Shown here: positions 1-6,589 of the stretch, one piece after another
Numbering within the stretch: the first letter of the stretch is position 1
How the letters are laid out: every line of letters starts with the position of its first letter
Origin: Sutterella sp.
GTDB taxonomy: Bacteria; Pseudomonadota; Gammaproteobacteria; Burkholderiales; Burkholderiaceae_F
DNA: 27,050 bases
Direction of reading: 5' to 3'
NCBI GenBank assembly: GCA_020025955.1
Contig: JAHHRF010000024.1
Span: forward strand, 1 to 27,050
Notes under the pieces: model-generated
The model's database searches: none
Told to the model about the DNA's origin: nothing
The model's input: only the letters and a program-made list of their open reading frames with translations
Program-made: the position numbers and the translations under genes

Positions 1-897
1 CGTCGCTTGTCGAAATTAAAGAGCACGTACTTGGATAAGCTCCCGCAGGATGCGGATCCTGTGGACGGGCGCGTGCACACGACGTTTGCGCAAACGGTGG
101 CGGTGACGGGGCGTCTCTCGAGCTTAAACCCCAATTTGCAAAACATCCCTGTGCGCACCCCAGAAGGGCGTCGCATTCGTGAGACCTTTGTCGCAAAACC
201 CGGCTACCAATTGATTTCCGCGGACTACTCTCAGGTGGAATTGCGCATCATGGCGCATTTGTCTGATGACGCGGGGCTCTTGGCCGCCTTTGCGAAGGGC
301 GATGACGTGCACCGTGCCACCGCCGCGGAAGTCTTTGGGAAGGCGCCTGAGGCGGTAACCCCTGATGAGCGTCGCATGGCCAAGGTCATCAACTTTGGCT
401 TGATCTACGGGATGAGTGCCTTTGGGTTGGCCCAAAACTTAGGGGTGGATCGTAAGGTGGCGCAGCACTACATCGATCAGTACTTTGCGAAGTACCCGGG
501 CGTGAAGCGCTACATGGACTCCACCCGCTTTAAGGCCAAGGAAGAGGGCTTTGTGGAAACGGTGTTTGGGCGTCGATTGTTCTTACCCGATATCCAAAGC
601 CCCCGTCAGATGGTGGCAGCCGCCGCAGAACGTGCTGCCATTAACGCCCCCATGCAGGGGACGGCTGCGGACTTAATCAAGCGCGCCATGATTAAGGTGG
701 ATGACTGGTTAAAGACCTCGAAAAAGGACGCCCGTTTAATCCTTCAGATTCATGACGAATTGATTCTGGAAGTGGCCGATAAGGATGTTGATGACGTGAA
801 GCGCGAAGTCACGCGCTTAATGGAGACAGCCGCGAGCCTCAAGGTCCCCTTGATTGTGGACGCCGGGGTCGGGAAAAACTGGGAAGAAGCTCACTAA
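1..897 (+). CDS. polA: DNA polymerase I, C-terminal polymerase domain (5' end outside window)
   Basis: This is the palm/fingers part of a family A DNA polymerase, which fills gaps and replaces RNA primers on the lagging strand and in excision repair. The reading frame is open through the left edge, so the gene starts outside the window and only about 298 codons are visible. Motif A (DYSQVELR, nt 223-246) carries the first catalytic Asp. Motif B (RRMAKVINFGLIYG, from nt 370) carries the nucleotide-binding Arg, Lys and Tyr. Motif C (QIHDELILEV, from nt 745) carries the second catalytic Asp. The end (GKNWEEAH) matches the usual family length, so the 3' end is intact. The 5'-nuclease and 3'-5' exonuclease domains lie outside the window and cannot be assessed. 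The gene faces the lipoprotein at 984-1415, with a terminator between them. Confidence 0.97.
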   Translation, partial: RRLSKLKSTYLDKLPQDADPVDGRVHTTFAQTVAVTGRLSSLNPNLQNIPVRTPEGRRIRETFVAKPGYQLISADYSQVELRIMAHLSDDAGLLAAFAKGDDVHRATAAEVFGKAPEAVTPDERRMAKVINFGLIYGMSAFGLAQNLGVDRKVAQHYIDQYFAKYPGVKRYMDSTRFKAKEEGFVETVFGRRLFLPDIQSPRQMVAAAAERAAINAPMQGTAADLIKRAMIKVDDWLKTSKKDARLILQIHDELILEVADKDVDDVKREVTRLMETAASLKVPLIVDAGVGKNWEEAH

Positions 898-910
898 AGG
901 GGCTCAAGAC

Positions 911-945
911 AAAAAGCGGGACGCGCAGCGCCCCGCTTTCTCGTT
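911..945. terminator. Bidirectional intrinsic terminator between polA and the META lipoprotein
   Basis: Arms AAAGCGGG (913-920) and CCCGCTTT (932-939) enclose an 11-nt loop. Read on the minus strand the stem runs into a T5 tract, so it suits the lipoprotein gene best. On the plus strand the T tract is interrupted, giving a weaker stop for polA. Confidence 0.75.
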
Positions 946-983
946 ATCCAAACCGTGTTTAGATTCTCGTTAAACCCCGTGCC

Positions 984-1415
984 TTAGTTGCACGAGCCCA
1001 AGCGCTCAGGGACGAGCGTCATCACGGGTTTTTGGTTTTCATCCAAGCATTGGACGTTGTCGCCGTCTTTGACGACATAACGGGTGGCGGCGAGGTTGGC
1101 TAAGAATTGCTTTTCCACCTCCATCAATTTGGGTCCGCACAAACGCATCGTGGTGCCCAACTGAGAAAAGTCCACGTTGGCGCCGGCTTGCTTTAATTGG
1201 CCAATCAAACGATTGCACCCCGCATCCCCCGAAATACGACCGTCTTCCCCAAAGGAAATGGACGGGGGGACTTCACAATGCGCATTGGCCCCATCGACCC
1301 ACATTAAGTCACGACCCAGTAAAGGGGCAGCCTCCCCCATTGAGCCCGTCGTGGAGCAACCCGATAACACCCCAACGCTTGCGAGCAGGCTCGCGAGTAC
1401 CAACATCTTTTTCAT
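984..1415 (-). CDS. META-domain (HslJ-like) outer-membrane lipoprotein
   Basis: This is a 143-residue secreted lipoprotein. Residues 1-19 form a lipoprotein signal peptide, and the lipobox LSGC gives lipidated Cys20; the residues after it (STTGS) lack the inner-membrane retention Asp, so outer-membrane sorting is likely. The rest fits the META/HslJ domain: GDAGCNRLIGQ, followed by a TTMRLC segment, E-x2-FL-x2-L and a terminal strand. Several Cys residues (in CNRL, RLC, QCL and the C-terminal SCN) could form disulfides in the periplasm. META proteins are linked to envelope stress and to protease inhibition or motility in some species, but the biochemical role here is unknown. The ATG start has AGAGG 6-7 nt upstream. 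It is a single gene, convergent with polA. Confidence 0.85.
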   Translation of the reverse strand: MKKMLVLASLLASVGVLSGCSTTGSMGEAAPLLGRDLMWVDGANAHCEVPPSISFGEDGRISGDAGCNRLIGQLKQAGANVDFSQLGTTMRLCGPKLMEVEKQFLANLAATRYVVKDGDNVQCLDENQKPVMTLVPERLGSCN

Positions 1416-1610
1416 CCGTCACCTCTTGGTTTTCATGTGTGGACTTGATTAACGTTTCCCAAGGATACACGCCCGCTTTCCCTGTGCGTGTTACAAAGTT
1501 TAAAGCCCTAGGGTTAATCCTTAAGATTAAATGTCAACTATTCAAGAAACAACGCAGGTGCGACAATTCTTAAGACTGTGTCGAGTCAAACTCTTATAGG
1601 AAACGTAAAT

Positions 1611-2066
1611 ATGCGCAAATCTTGGTTAGCACTGGGCGTTATCGCCGGCATTTTAAGCGCAGGGGTGGCTCGCGGGGATATCACATCGCGTCATGCATAC
1701 ATCGCTCACGAAACGATTGCTGAGGCGTTAGCCAAGGTTCAGACGGAAGCCTTGATCCTGATTGATGGCACCATCGTGAAGTTCGATGGTCATAACCGTG
1801 TCACGTTGCGCGACGCAACGGGTGAACAGGATGTGATTGTGCCCTTGGAACTCCTGGCGGGTAAGACCCCGTATGTGGGGCGTAAGATGACCATTGTGGG
1901 GCATGCCTACCGTGCTCCCTTTGAAACCCTCAAAGTGGAAGCAGAGATGGTGAGCTTTGACGGGGAACCGTTACGCGCTGTCGGAGAAGAAACGTCCGCT
2001 CGTGCGTTAGCAACGCCTGACGTTGCTCACCCTGAAGCGAAAGCCACAGACGAGAAAAAAGAATAA
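1611..2066 (+). CDS. Exported BOF-family (YgiW/YdeI-like) OB-fold protein
   Basis: This is a 151-residue protein with an N-terminal signal peptide (MRKSWLALGVIAGILSAGVARG, cleaved near Ala-Arg-Gly). Residues from about 32 to 115 look like the bacterial OB-fold (BOF) domain: T-IAEAL, then ILIDGTIVKF, VTLRDATGEQDVIVP, and MTIVGHAYR. Family members such as E. coli YgiW are small periplasmic proteins tied to stress tolerance; the ligand is not established. The C-terminal 30 residues are acidic/Lys-rich low complexity (TDEKKE end). I chose the ATG at 1611 because AGGAAA precedes it and the signal peptide then starts cleanly; an upstream in-frame GTG at 1578 has no ribosome binding site. It is a monocistronic gene with its own terminator. 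Confidence 0.82.
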   Translation: MRKSWLALGVIAGILSAGVARGDITSRHAYIAHETIAEALAKVQTEALILIDGTIVKFDGHNRVTLRDATGEQDVIVPLELLAGKTPYVGRKMTIVGHAYRAPFETLKVEAEMVSFDGEPLRAVGEETSARALATPDVAHPEAKATDEKKE

Positions 2067-2094
2067 AGAGAAACGCTCGCGTTCTTTTTGCGAA

Positions 2095-2133
2095 GCGCCC
2101 TGTTGCCTGATGTGCAGCGGGGCGTTTTCTTTT
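2095..2133 (+). terminator. Intrinsic terminator of the BOF gene
   Basis: An 11-bp stem (2096-2106 with 2114-2124) has two G-U pairs that work only in the plus-strand RNA and a 7-nt loop. It is followed by TTTTCTTTT. Confidence 0.88.
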
Positions 2134-2160
2134 GGTGGTGCCCAAGCACCCCACAAGCCG

Positions 2161-2260
2161 CAAGAGCGACGAGGAAAGGAAAAGGAAGGGAGAGAAAAGG
2201 AAAGAGCAGGAACGAACCGAGACGGACGGGTGAGAGGGGAAAAGAGGGCAAAAAAAGAAG
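2161..2260. other. Purine-rich stretch between two opposing terminators
   Basis: By direct count only 11 of these 100 plus-strand bases are pyrimidines, including runs of more than 30 consecutive purines. It lies between the BOF terminator (ends 2133) and the symporter terminator (2249-2300). Reading frames here give only Lys/Arg/Glu-rich or Leu/Ser/Phe-rich low-complexity peptides, so I do not call a gene. Confidence 0.8.
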
Positions 2261-2300
2261 CGAAGGCCATTTTCTAGAGAGGGAAAACAGCACTTCGCTT
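2249..2300 (-). terminator. Intrinsic terminator of the symporter gene
   Basis: On the minus strand AAGCGAAG (2300-2293) pairs with CTTCGCTT (2265-2258). An inner TTTTC/GAAAA helix (2287-2283 with 2274-2270) sits above a small internal loop. The stem is followed by CTTTTTTT. It lies about 120 nt beyond the stop codon. Confidence 0.8.
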
Positions 2301-2419
2301 ACTAAAGCCTCAGGGAGGTATGCACGACCCCGTCTGAGGGTGAACCAGACACGTGAGACCTCATAAAGGAGGTGGGAAAGGAGGGCTCACGCTTAAAGAG
2401 TCTGGCCTGGAAAAACGTT

Positions 2420-3661
2420 TTACGGTTCTTCGGGATCGTCCTCGTCGTAGGCTTCGCTATAGAGGTCGCCTTCGAGCTTCGTGACGGTGATGGCGGCAGC
2501 CGCGTCACCCACCACGTTAATCGAGGTACGGATCATGTCGAGGATACGGTCAACGCCAGCAATCAAGGCGACGGCTTCCAAGGGGATGCCCACCTGGGTG
2601 AAGACGATGGTGGTCATGATGAGACCCGCACCCGGCACCCCAGCGGTACCAATGGCAGCCAACACGCCCATCAAGACGATGGTGAGCTGGTCAGCGAGCG
2701 ACAAATGGAGACCAAAGACTTCGGCAGCGAAGATCGCGCACACGCCCATGTAGATGGCCGTCCCGTTCATGTTGATGGTGTTACCCAACGGAATCGAGAA
2801 GGAGGCGATCGTCTTGGTGGAACCTAAGCGACGTGCAGCATCCAAGTTAGCCGGCAAGGCAGCGGCGGACGAGCAGGTGGTAAAGCCCACGAGCCAGGGT
2901 TCGAAGATGCCCTTCAAGAAGGTCATCATCGGAATCCCCGCGACAAAGCGAACCATCGGCACCAAGCAGAGGAACACGAAGAGGGTCGTCGCCAAGAAGG
3001 ACGAGAGGATCAACGCGCCCAAGGGCAAGAGCACCGATAAACCGTGCTTGCTCACCGTGAAGGCGATCAAACCAAACACCCCGATCGGCGCGTAGAGCAT
3101 GACCATGTGGGTCACACGAATCATCGTATCGCCCACGAGTTCGAAGAACGTCAAGACAGGCTTGCAGCGTTCACCGAGGCTCGAGAGACCAAAGCCGAAG
3201 ATCACCGAGAAGAAGATGATCTGGAGCATGCTGCCCTTGGCCATGGCTTCAATCGGGTTAATCGGAACAATGTTTAAGAGGGTCGTTACCAAGCCCGGCG
3301 GCGTCACCTGCTTAACGTTCAAGCCTTCGCGGGAGAGGTCAAGCCCCATGCCCGGGTGGATAACCTGAGCGATAAACAAACCGAAGGCAACGGCAATGGC
3401 GGTGGTGATAGCGTAGAGCGCCATGACCTTCCCGGCAACACGACCTAATTTGCTCGTGTCCGAGATGCCAGCAGCGCCAGCGATGATGGTCGCGATCACT
3501 AACGGGACAACCACCATACGGATCAGTCGAATAAAGAGCTGACCGAGCGGCTGTAACCAAGTTTGAGCGATGTCGGTACTGACTAAAGCACCGACGACCA
3601 CGCCGAGTGCCAAGCCGATCATCATCTGCCAAGCAAGACTAATTTTAGATTTGTGGGTCAT
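2420..3661 (-). CDS. Dicarboxylate/acidic amino acid:cation symporter (DAACS, GltP/GltPh-like)
   Basis: This 413-residue inner-membrane transporter takes up aspartate/glutamate or C4-dicarboxylates with Na+ or H+. The family landmarks are in order: hairpin 1 with TTCSSAAALP (about 261-270), TM7 motif NMNGT (297-301), hairpin 2 GVPGAG (341-346), and TM8 DRILDMIRTSINVVGD (371-386). TM8 holds the Asp, Arg and Asn that bind substrate in GltPh (Asp394, Arg397, Asn401). The Arg favours an acidic side chain over a neutral one. NMDGT is more usual than NMNGT, which changes a cation-site residue. The C-terminus is very acidic. I prefer the ATG at 3661, preceded by GGGGCGGAG though with tight spacing, over the ATG at 3673, which has no ribosome binding site. 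Glycine codons are mostly GGT/GGC, as in highly expressed genes. It stands alone in its transcription unit. Confidence 0.93.
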   Translation of the reverse strand: MTHKSKISLAWQMMIGLALGVVVGALVSTDIAQTWLQPLGQLFIRLIRMVVVPLVIATIIAGAAGISDTSKLGRVAGKVMALYAITTAIAVAFGLFIAQVIHPGMGLDLSREGLNVKQVTPPGLVTTLLNIVPINPIEAMAKGSMLQIIFFSVIFGFGLSSLGERCKPVLTFFELVGDTMIRVTHMVMLYAPIGVFGLIAFTVSKHGLSVLLPLGALILSSFLATTLFVFLCLVPMVRFVAGIPMMTFLKGIFEPWLVGFTTCSSAAALPANLDAARRLGSTKTIASFSIPLGNTINMNGTAIYMGVCAIFAAEVFGLHLSLADQLTIVLMGVLAAIGTAGVPGAGLIMTTIVFTQVGIPLEAVALIAGVDRILDMIRTSINVVGDAAAAITVTKLEGDLYSEAYDEDDPEEP

Positions 3662-3735
3662 TCTCCGCCCCATAGTGTAGGTATTGGAATGTGCCCCTGG
3701 ATTTACAAAACCTCAGAGCACACGGCTTCTTGATG

Positions 3736-3760
3736 ATTGTAAGAGCTGAACTTTTACAAT
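3736..3760. promoter_or_regulatory. Inverted repeat carrying a TACAAT -10-like element on each strand
   Basis: ATTGTAA and TTACAAT (7-bp arms, 11-bp spacer) are perfect inverse complements. TACAAT at 3755-3760 reads rightward and TACAAT at 3736-3741 reads leftward, the latter about 75 nt before the symporter start. Matches to the -35 consensus are poor on both strands, so the promoter call is tentative. It could instead be an operator. Confidence 0.4.
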
Positions 3761-3762
3761 AA

Positions 3763-3809
3763 AGCGAGGGATAACCCTTGAAAACGGCATTAATCCCCGC
3801 TTTTTTTTC
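3763..3809 (+). terminator. Orphan plus-strand intrinsic terminator
   Basis: AGCG-A-GGGAT (3763-3772) pairs with ATCCCCGCT (9 bp with one bulged A) and is followed directly by eight T. The minus-strand reading has no good T tract. No plus-strand gene lies upstream; the closest gene, at 2420-3661, runs the other way. Confidence 0.7.
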
Positions 3810-3915
3810 TGAGCGGACGTGATGAGTGGGTCAACTTTTGGGACTTTGCACAGGGGAAACAGTTATTGACTTCAAAAAAAAGTCATGCCCCCCGATTCAC
3901 AAAACAGTCCGCTCA
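3810..3915. repeat. Inverted repeat with 88-bp spacer
   Basis: TGAGCGGAC (3810-3818) and GTCCGCTCA (3907-3915) are perfect inverse complements. Inside lies a smaller hairpin, TGACTT (3867-3872) with AAGTCA (3880-3885). The arms would close a multi-part RNA or cruciform structure; the function is unknown. Confidence 0.55.
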
Positions 3916-3917
3916 AT

Positions 3918-3934
3918 GCCTAGTCTACCTAGGC
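3918..3934. repeat. CTAG-centred inverted repeat GCCTAG-N5-CTAGGC
   Basis: Perfect 6-bp arms surround TCTAC. The 10-mer TCTACCTAGG at 3924-3933 recurs at 4125-4134, where it forms the 10-bp palindrome TACCTAGGTA (4127-4136). It looks like a protein-binding site, but no regulator could be named. Confidence 0.55.
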
Positions 3935-4126
3935 CGAGAAACATTTATCGTGTTTGCTAGCACACAAAATGCCCCTCGAAAAGCGTATCGAATTAAGTGG
4001 AAAAACGGGGCCTTTAGGGACTAATTCGCTTTGTTGAATCGATTTAAATAGATCGATAGAAAAGAAGAAATCATGCTCGTTTTTTGTGGCCTTGCCTTGG
4101 GGCACTAGTGAGTCCCTGCCGTATTC

Positions 4127-4136
4127 TACCTAGGTA
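4127..4136. repeat. Palindrome TACCTAGGTA, second copy of the CTAG element
   Basis: This perfect 10-bp palindrome shares TCTACCTAGG with the element at 3918-3934, 201 bp away. A CACTAGTG palindrome lies just upstream. Confidence 0.5.
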
Positions 4137-4190
4137 AAAATGCTGGGATGGTTAGAACCCTTGTAGAACGGGGGTTCGAGGCGTGTGGCC

Positions 4191-4210
4191 CCTTATAAAG
4201 GGGTATAAGG
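4191..4210. repeat. Inverted repeat CCTTATA-N6-TATAAGG
   Basis: Perfect 7-bp arms are separated by 6 bp, about 67 bp beyond the EamA stop codon. The geometry superficially resembles a Xer recombination core, but the arm sequences do not match dif. It could be a regulator site. Confidence 0.45.
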
Positions 4211-4277
4211 GTGTCGAAATCGTTTTGTTTTCGTCAAGCCTAAGAATGTTAATTCTTTGGGGGTAGAGATAACGGTC

Positions 4278-5138
4278 TTACGCCTTTTTTCGACTGAGCG
4301 CTCCGGCAACGACCCCGGCGACCAGAATCACGGCAATCCCCACCGCGCTCTGTAGCCCAATGGGCTCATCAAAGAAGAGGGCGCCAAAGCTCGCGGCAAA
4401 GATGATCCCTGAATACTGAAAGACGCTCGTCAAAAGAGGATTTGCCCCACCCCAGGCGCGCGTCATCGACAATTGTGCCAAGGTGCCCGTCAAAGCCAGC
4501 CCCCCGAGAATGGGGAGGTTGTCTAAGGTTACGGGCGTAAAGGTCCCCACCCAGAGGATGTGCACGACGAGGCTTGTCACCGTACAGCAAAGCGTGAAAT
4601 AAAAGACGATGCGCCATTCGGGCTCTTTCATTTGGTTGAGTTCACGCACTTGCAGGTAAGCGAGCGCGGCAAAGACCCCAGAGGTTAAACCCACGAGCGC
4701 AGGAAAGAGTTGCCCACGGTTGATTTCAGGCTTTAAGACAAGAAGCACCCCGATAAAGCCCGCGATCACAGCCGCCATCAAGCCCCAATTGGGTTTTTTC
4801 CCTTTGAGAAGTGCCCCTACAAACAAAATCGCCGACATGTATAAGGGGCTGGTGTAGTTCATGGTCATGGCGGTGCCTAAAGGGAGCGCACTAATCGCAT
4901 AGAACCAAATGCAAAGCGAAAAGGTGCCAAAGCCACTTCGCTTAATGTGGGAGAACAGGTACGGCGTTCTGACGCTGTAGCCTTTCGCAGCTTGCCACAC
5001 CCAAATCGCGAGCATCCCGACGATGGAGCGGTAAAAGACCAACTCAAAGATGCCAAACTCTTTGGCGCCGGCTTTCGTTAAGGCCGCCATGGAGGCAAAG
5101 AAAAAGGCAGCCGCTAACATCCAAAGACTTTTATTCAT
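4278..5138 (-). CDS. EamA/DMT-family inner-membrane transporter
   Basis: This 286-residue protein has about ten hydrophobic segments arranged as two EamA repeats of five helices each. The first spans roughly residues 1-135 and contains FYRSIVGML and the conserved NYTSPLYMSAILF segment. The second spans roughly 150-280 and includes LTGTLAQLSMTRAWGGANPLLTSVFQYSG and the FFDEP loop. Drug/metabolite transporters of this type usually export small metabolites; the substrate cannot be read from sequence. I chose the ATG at 5138 over an upstream in-frame TTG at 5153 because the first helix then begins immediately, although neither has a clear Shine-Dalgarno. The protein ends in a basic SRKKA tail, consistent with a cytoplasmic C-terminus. 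It is divergent from xseB and appears monocistronic. Confidence 0.88.
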   Translation of the reverse strand: MNKSLWMLAAAFFFASMAALTKAGAKEFGIFELVFYRSIVGMLAIWVWQAAKGYSVRTPYLFSHIKRSGFGTFSLCIWFYAISALPLGTAMTMNYTSPLYMSAILFVGALLKGKKPNWGLMAAVIAGFIGVLLVLKPEINRGQLFPALVGLTSGVFAALAYLQVRELNQMKEPEWRIVFYFTLCCTVTSLVVHILWVGTFTPVTLDNLPILGGLALTGTLAQLSMTRAWGGANPLLTSVFQYSGIIFAASFGALFFDEPIGLQSAVGIAVILVAGVVAGALSRKKA

Positions 5139-5174
5139 GGTGAGAAGGCACAACGCGAAAAAGAAAAAAGAAGA

Positions 5175-5202
5175 CCCACGCGGAGCCTTGTGCGCCCCAC
5201 GC
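5175..5202. repeat. Direct repeat CCCACGC, 21-bp period, between eamA-type gene and xseB
   Basis: CCCACGC occurs at 5175-5181 and 5196-5202. The 21-bp spacing equals two helical turns, which is typical of tandem regulator half-sites. It lies 37-64 bp upstream of the transporter's ATG. A regulatory role is a guess. Confidence 0.3.
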
Positions 5203-5388
5203 TTTATTGATTGCCTTCATTTTATCGCGGGGGACGGGGGCGGGGCACAGTCAAACTCCGTGGCTTTTCGTTAAAATAAAAGGATTCGTCAGAAGTGGGA
5301 GCACCGCTCCATGGCTTTTGACCCCTACTGGACGCGGGTTTCCTGACACACTAGGCGCCCCGCCTTTGGACTTGACTAGGATATCGGT

Positions 5389-5610
5389 ATGGACCAAGAA
5401 ACGCCGCTCGCGCCCGTGAGTTCGCTCAGCTTTGAAGAAGCCTTGGCGGAATTAGAAGCCTTAACCAGTGACATGGCCGCTGGCAACGTCACCCTCAAAC
5501 AAAGTGTGGAGGGCTATGCCCGCGGGATGGCGCTCTTAAAGCGCTGTCGCGAAGAACTCAATCAAGCTCGCGCAACGATTGAAGCCGTCCAAAACGATAC
5601 GACCCCCTAA
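5389..5610 (+). CDS. xseB: Exodeoxyribonuclease VII small subunit
   Basis: This 73-residue protein matches XseB, which binds the XseA large subunit in exonuclease VII, a nuclease that degrades single-stranded DNA from both ends. The diagnostic helical pair is visible: SFEEALAELEALTSDMAAGNVTLKQSVEGYARGMALLKRC, with E-x2-L-x2-L followed by the G-x-L-x3-V-x2-Y-x2-G turn. The length is normal (about 70-80). The ATG is preceded by AGGA at 5377-5381. It heads the xseB-ispA-dxs cluster common in beta- and gamma-proteobacteria; ispA starts 16 nt downstream, so the two are surely cotranscribed. xseA is not in the window. Confidence 0.95.
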   Translation: MDQETPLAPVSSLSFEEALAELEALTSDMAAGNVTLKQSVEGYARGMALLKRCREELNQARATIEAVQNDTTP

Positions 5611-5626
5611 CCCGAACGAGACAATC

Positions 5627-6535
5627 ATGGACTTTAAGACGTGGTCTTCTGAGCGCATTGGGCATTTCGAATGGTTTGCTCAAAGCACCTTGCCCCAGGT
5701 GGGCACGGACCCCAAGAAACTCATTGGTGCAATGCGCTATGCCGTATTAAACGGGGGCAAGCGTATTCGTGCGCTCTTGACCTATGCCGCGGGGGAAGCC
5801 TGCGGGGCAGAAGCCGCGCTTTTGGATGCGGGGGCATTGGCGTTGGAATGCATTCACGGGTACTCCTTAGTGCACGATGACATGCCCGCCATGGATAACG
5901 ACACCCTTCGCCGTGGGAAGCCCACGGTGCATGTGGCCTATGGGGAAGCCACCGCCATGCTCGCGGGGGATGCGCTGCAGACCCAAGCCTTTGAAGTGTT
6001 GAGTCACGCCAAGGGCGAGGCCAGTACCCTCGTTCGTATGCTCCAAACCCTCTCGCACGCCTCAGGGGTGCGCGGGATGGCAGGGGGCCAAGCGTTAGAT
6101 CTGGATATGGTGGGTCAAGCCCCGAGTGAACTTGCCCTCATGCGTATGCAAAACATGAAAACGGGGGCCCTGATTACGGCGTCCGTCTTAATGGGGGCAC
6201 AAGCCGGTCATTGGACCCAGTTGAGTGAAACGGCACAAGCCGGTTTTGCGCGCTACGGTCACGCCTTGGGGCTTCTTTTCCAAGTCGTGGACGACATTCT
6301 GGACTGCACGCAAGCCACCGAAACCCTCGGGAAGACCGCCGGCAAAGATGCCAAAGACGATAAGCCCACGTGGGTGAGCTTTAAGGGGTTAGAGGGCGCT
6401 CAAGCCTATGCGCAAACCCTTTACGAGGAAGCGCTCTCGGCCTTAGACAGTATTGAAGCGGATTCGGCCGTGGCCCCAGGGGCCGCCGATCGACTTCGTG
6501 ACATTGCCCATTTGGTCAAAGGTCGTACGCATTAA
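5627..6535 (+). CDS. ispA: Farnesyl diphosphate synthase
   Basis: This 302-residue short-chain E-prenyl diphosphate synthase condenses DMAPP with IPP to geranyl and then farnesyl diphosphate, the starter for undecaprenyl phosphate and quinones. The first Asp-rich motif DDMPAMD is at residues 84-90 (the bacterial DDxxxxD type) and is followed by the RRGKP element. The second, DDILD, is at 222-226, within FQVVDDILD. GGKRIRALL (43-51) binds the IPP diphosphate. I chose the ATG at 5627 because GAG lies about 7 nt upstream and the product then starts like other IspA proteins; an upstream ATG at 5579 would overlap xseB. Length and motifs are complete. The next gene, dxs, supplies the same pathway from its first step, so both may be tuned together. 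Confidence 0.95.
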   Translation: MDFKTWSSERIGHFEWFAQSTLPQVGTDPKKLIGAMRYAVLNGGKRIRALLTYAAGEACGAEAALLDAGALALECIHGYSLVHDDMPAMDNDTLRRGKPTVHVAYGEATAMLAGDALQTQAFEVLSHAKGEASTLVRMLQTLSHASGVRGMAGGQALDLDMVGQAPSELALMRMQNMKTGALITASVLMGAQAGHWTQLSETAQAGFARYGHALGLLFQVVDDILDCTQATETLGKTAGKDAKDDKPTWVSFKGLEGAQAYAQTLYEEALSALDSIEADSAVAPGAADRLRDIAHLVKGRTH

Positions 6536-6589
6536 TTTTTTCTTTTGGCGTATGCTTAAAGCATGACGCGAACCCAGAGCAGCACATCT

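Larger units (their letters stand above)
3674..4277. other. Gene-free, palindrome-rich intergenic region
   Basis: This 604-bp stretch between the symporter start and the EamA 3' end holds no credible coding frame. It contains an inverted repeat with mirrored TACAAT elements (3736-3760), an orphan plus-strand terminator (3763-3808), a 9-bp inverted pair (3810-3818 / 3907-3915), several CTAG-centred palindromes (3918-4136), an ATCGAT pair (4038-4043 / 4052-4057) and further inverted repeats at 4155-4177 and 4191-4210. It must hold the symporter's promoter. It may also encode a small RNA, but no known RNA family was recognised. Confidence 0.6.

Noticed and set aside
1532..1537. Minus-strand TTGACA upstream of the META lipoprotein
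   Set aside because: A good -35 match, but no acceptable -10 at 16-18 bp, so no promoter is called.
2007..2366. Several frames of 77-92 codons in the purine-rich region
   Set aside because: They arise because a pyrimidine-poor strand has few stop codons; the peptides are low complexity and pass through two terminators.
4155..4190. tRNA-like GGTTCGAG segment
   Set aside because: The flanking bases do not form a T-arm or acceptor stem; no cloverleaf can be built.
4191..4210. Possible Xer/dif recombination site (7-bp arms, 6-bp centre)
   Set aside because: The arm sequences do not match the conserved dif inner arms (CATAA and TTATG), so only the spacing agrees.
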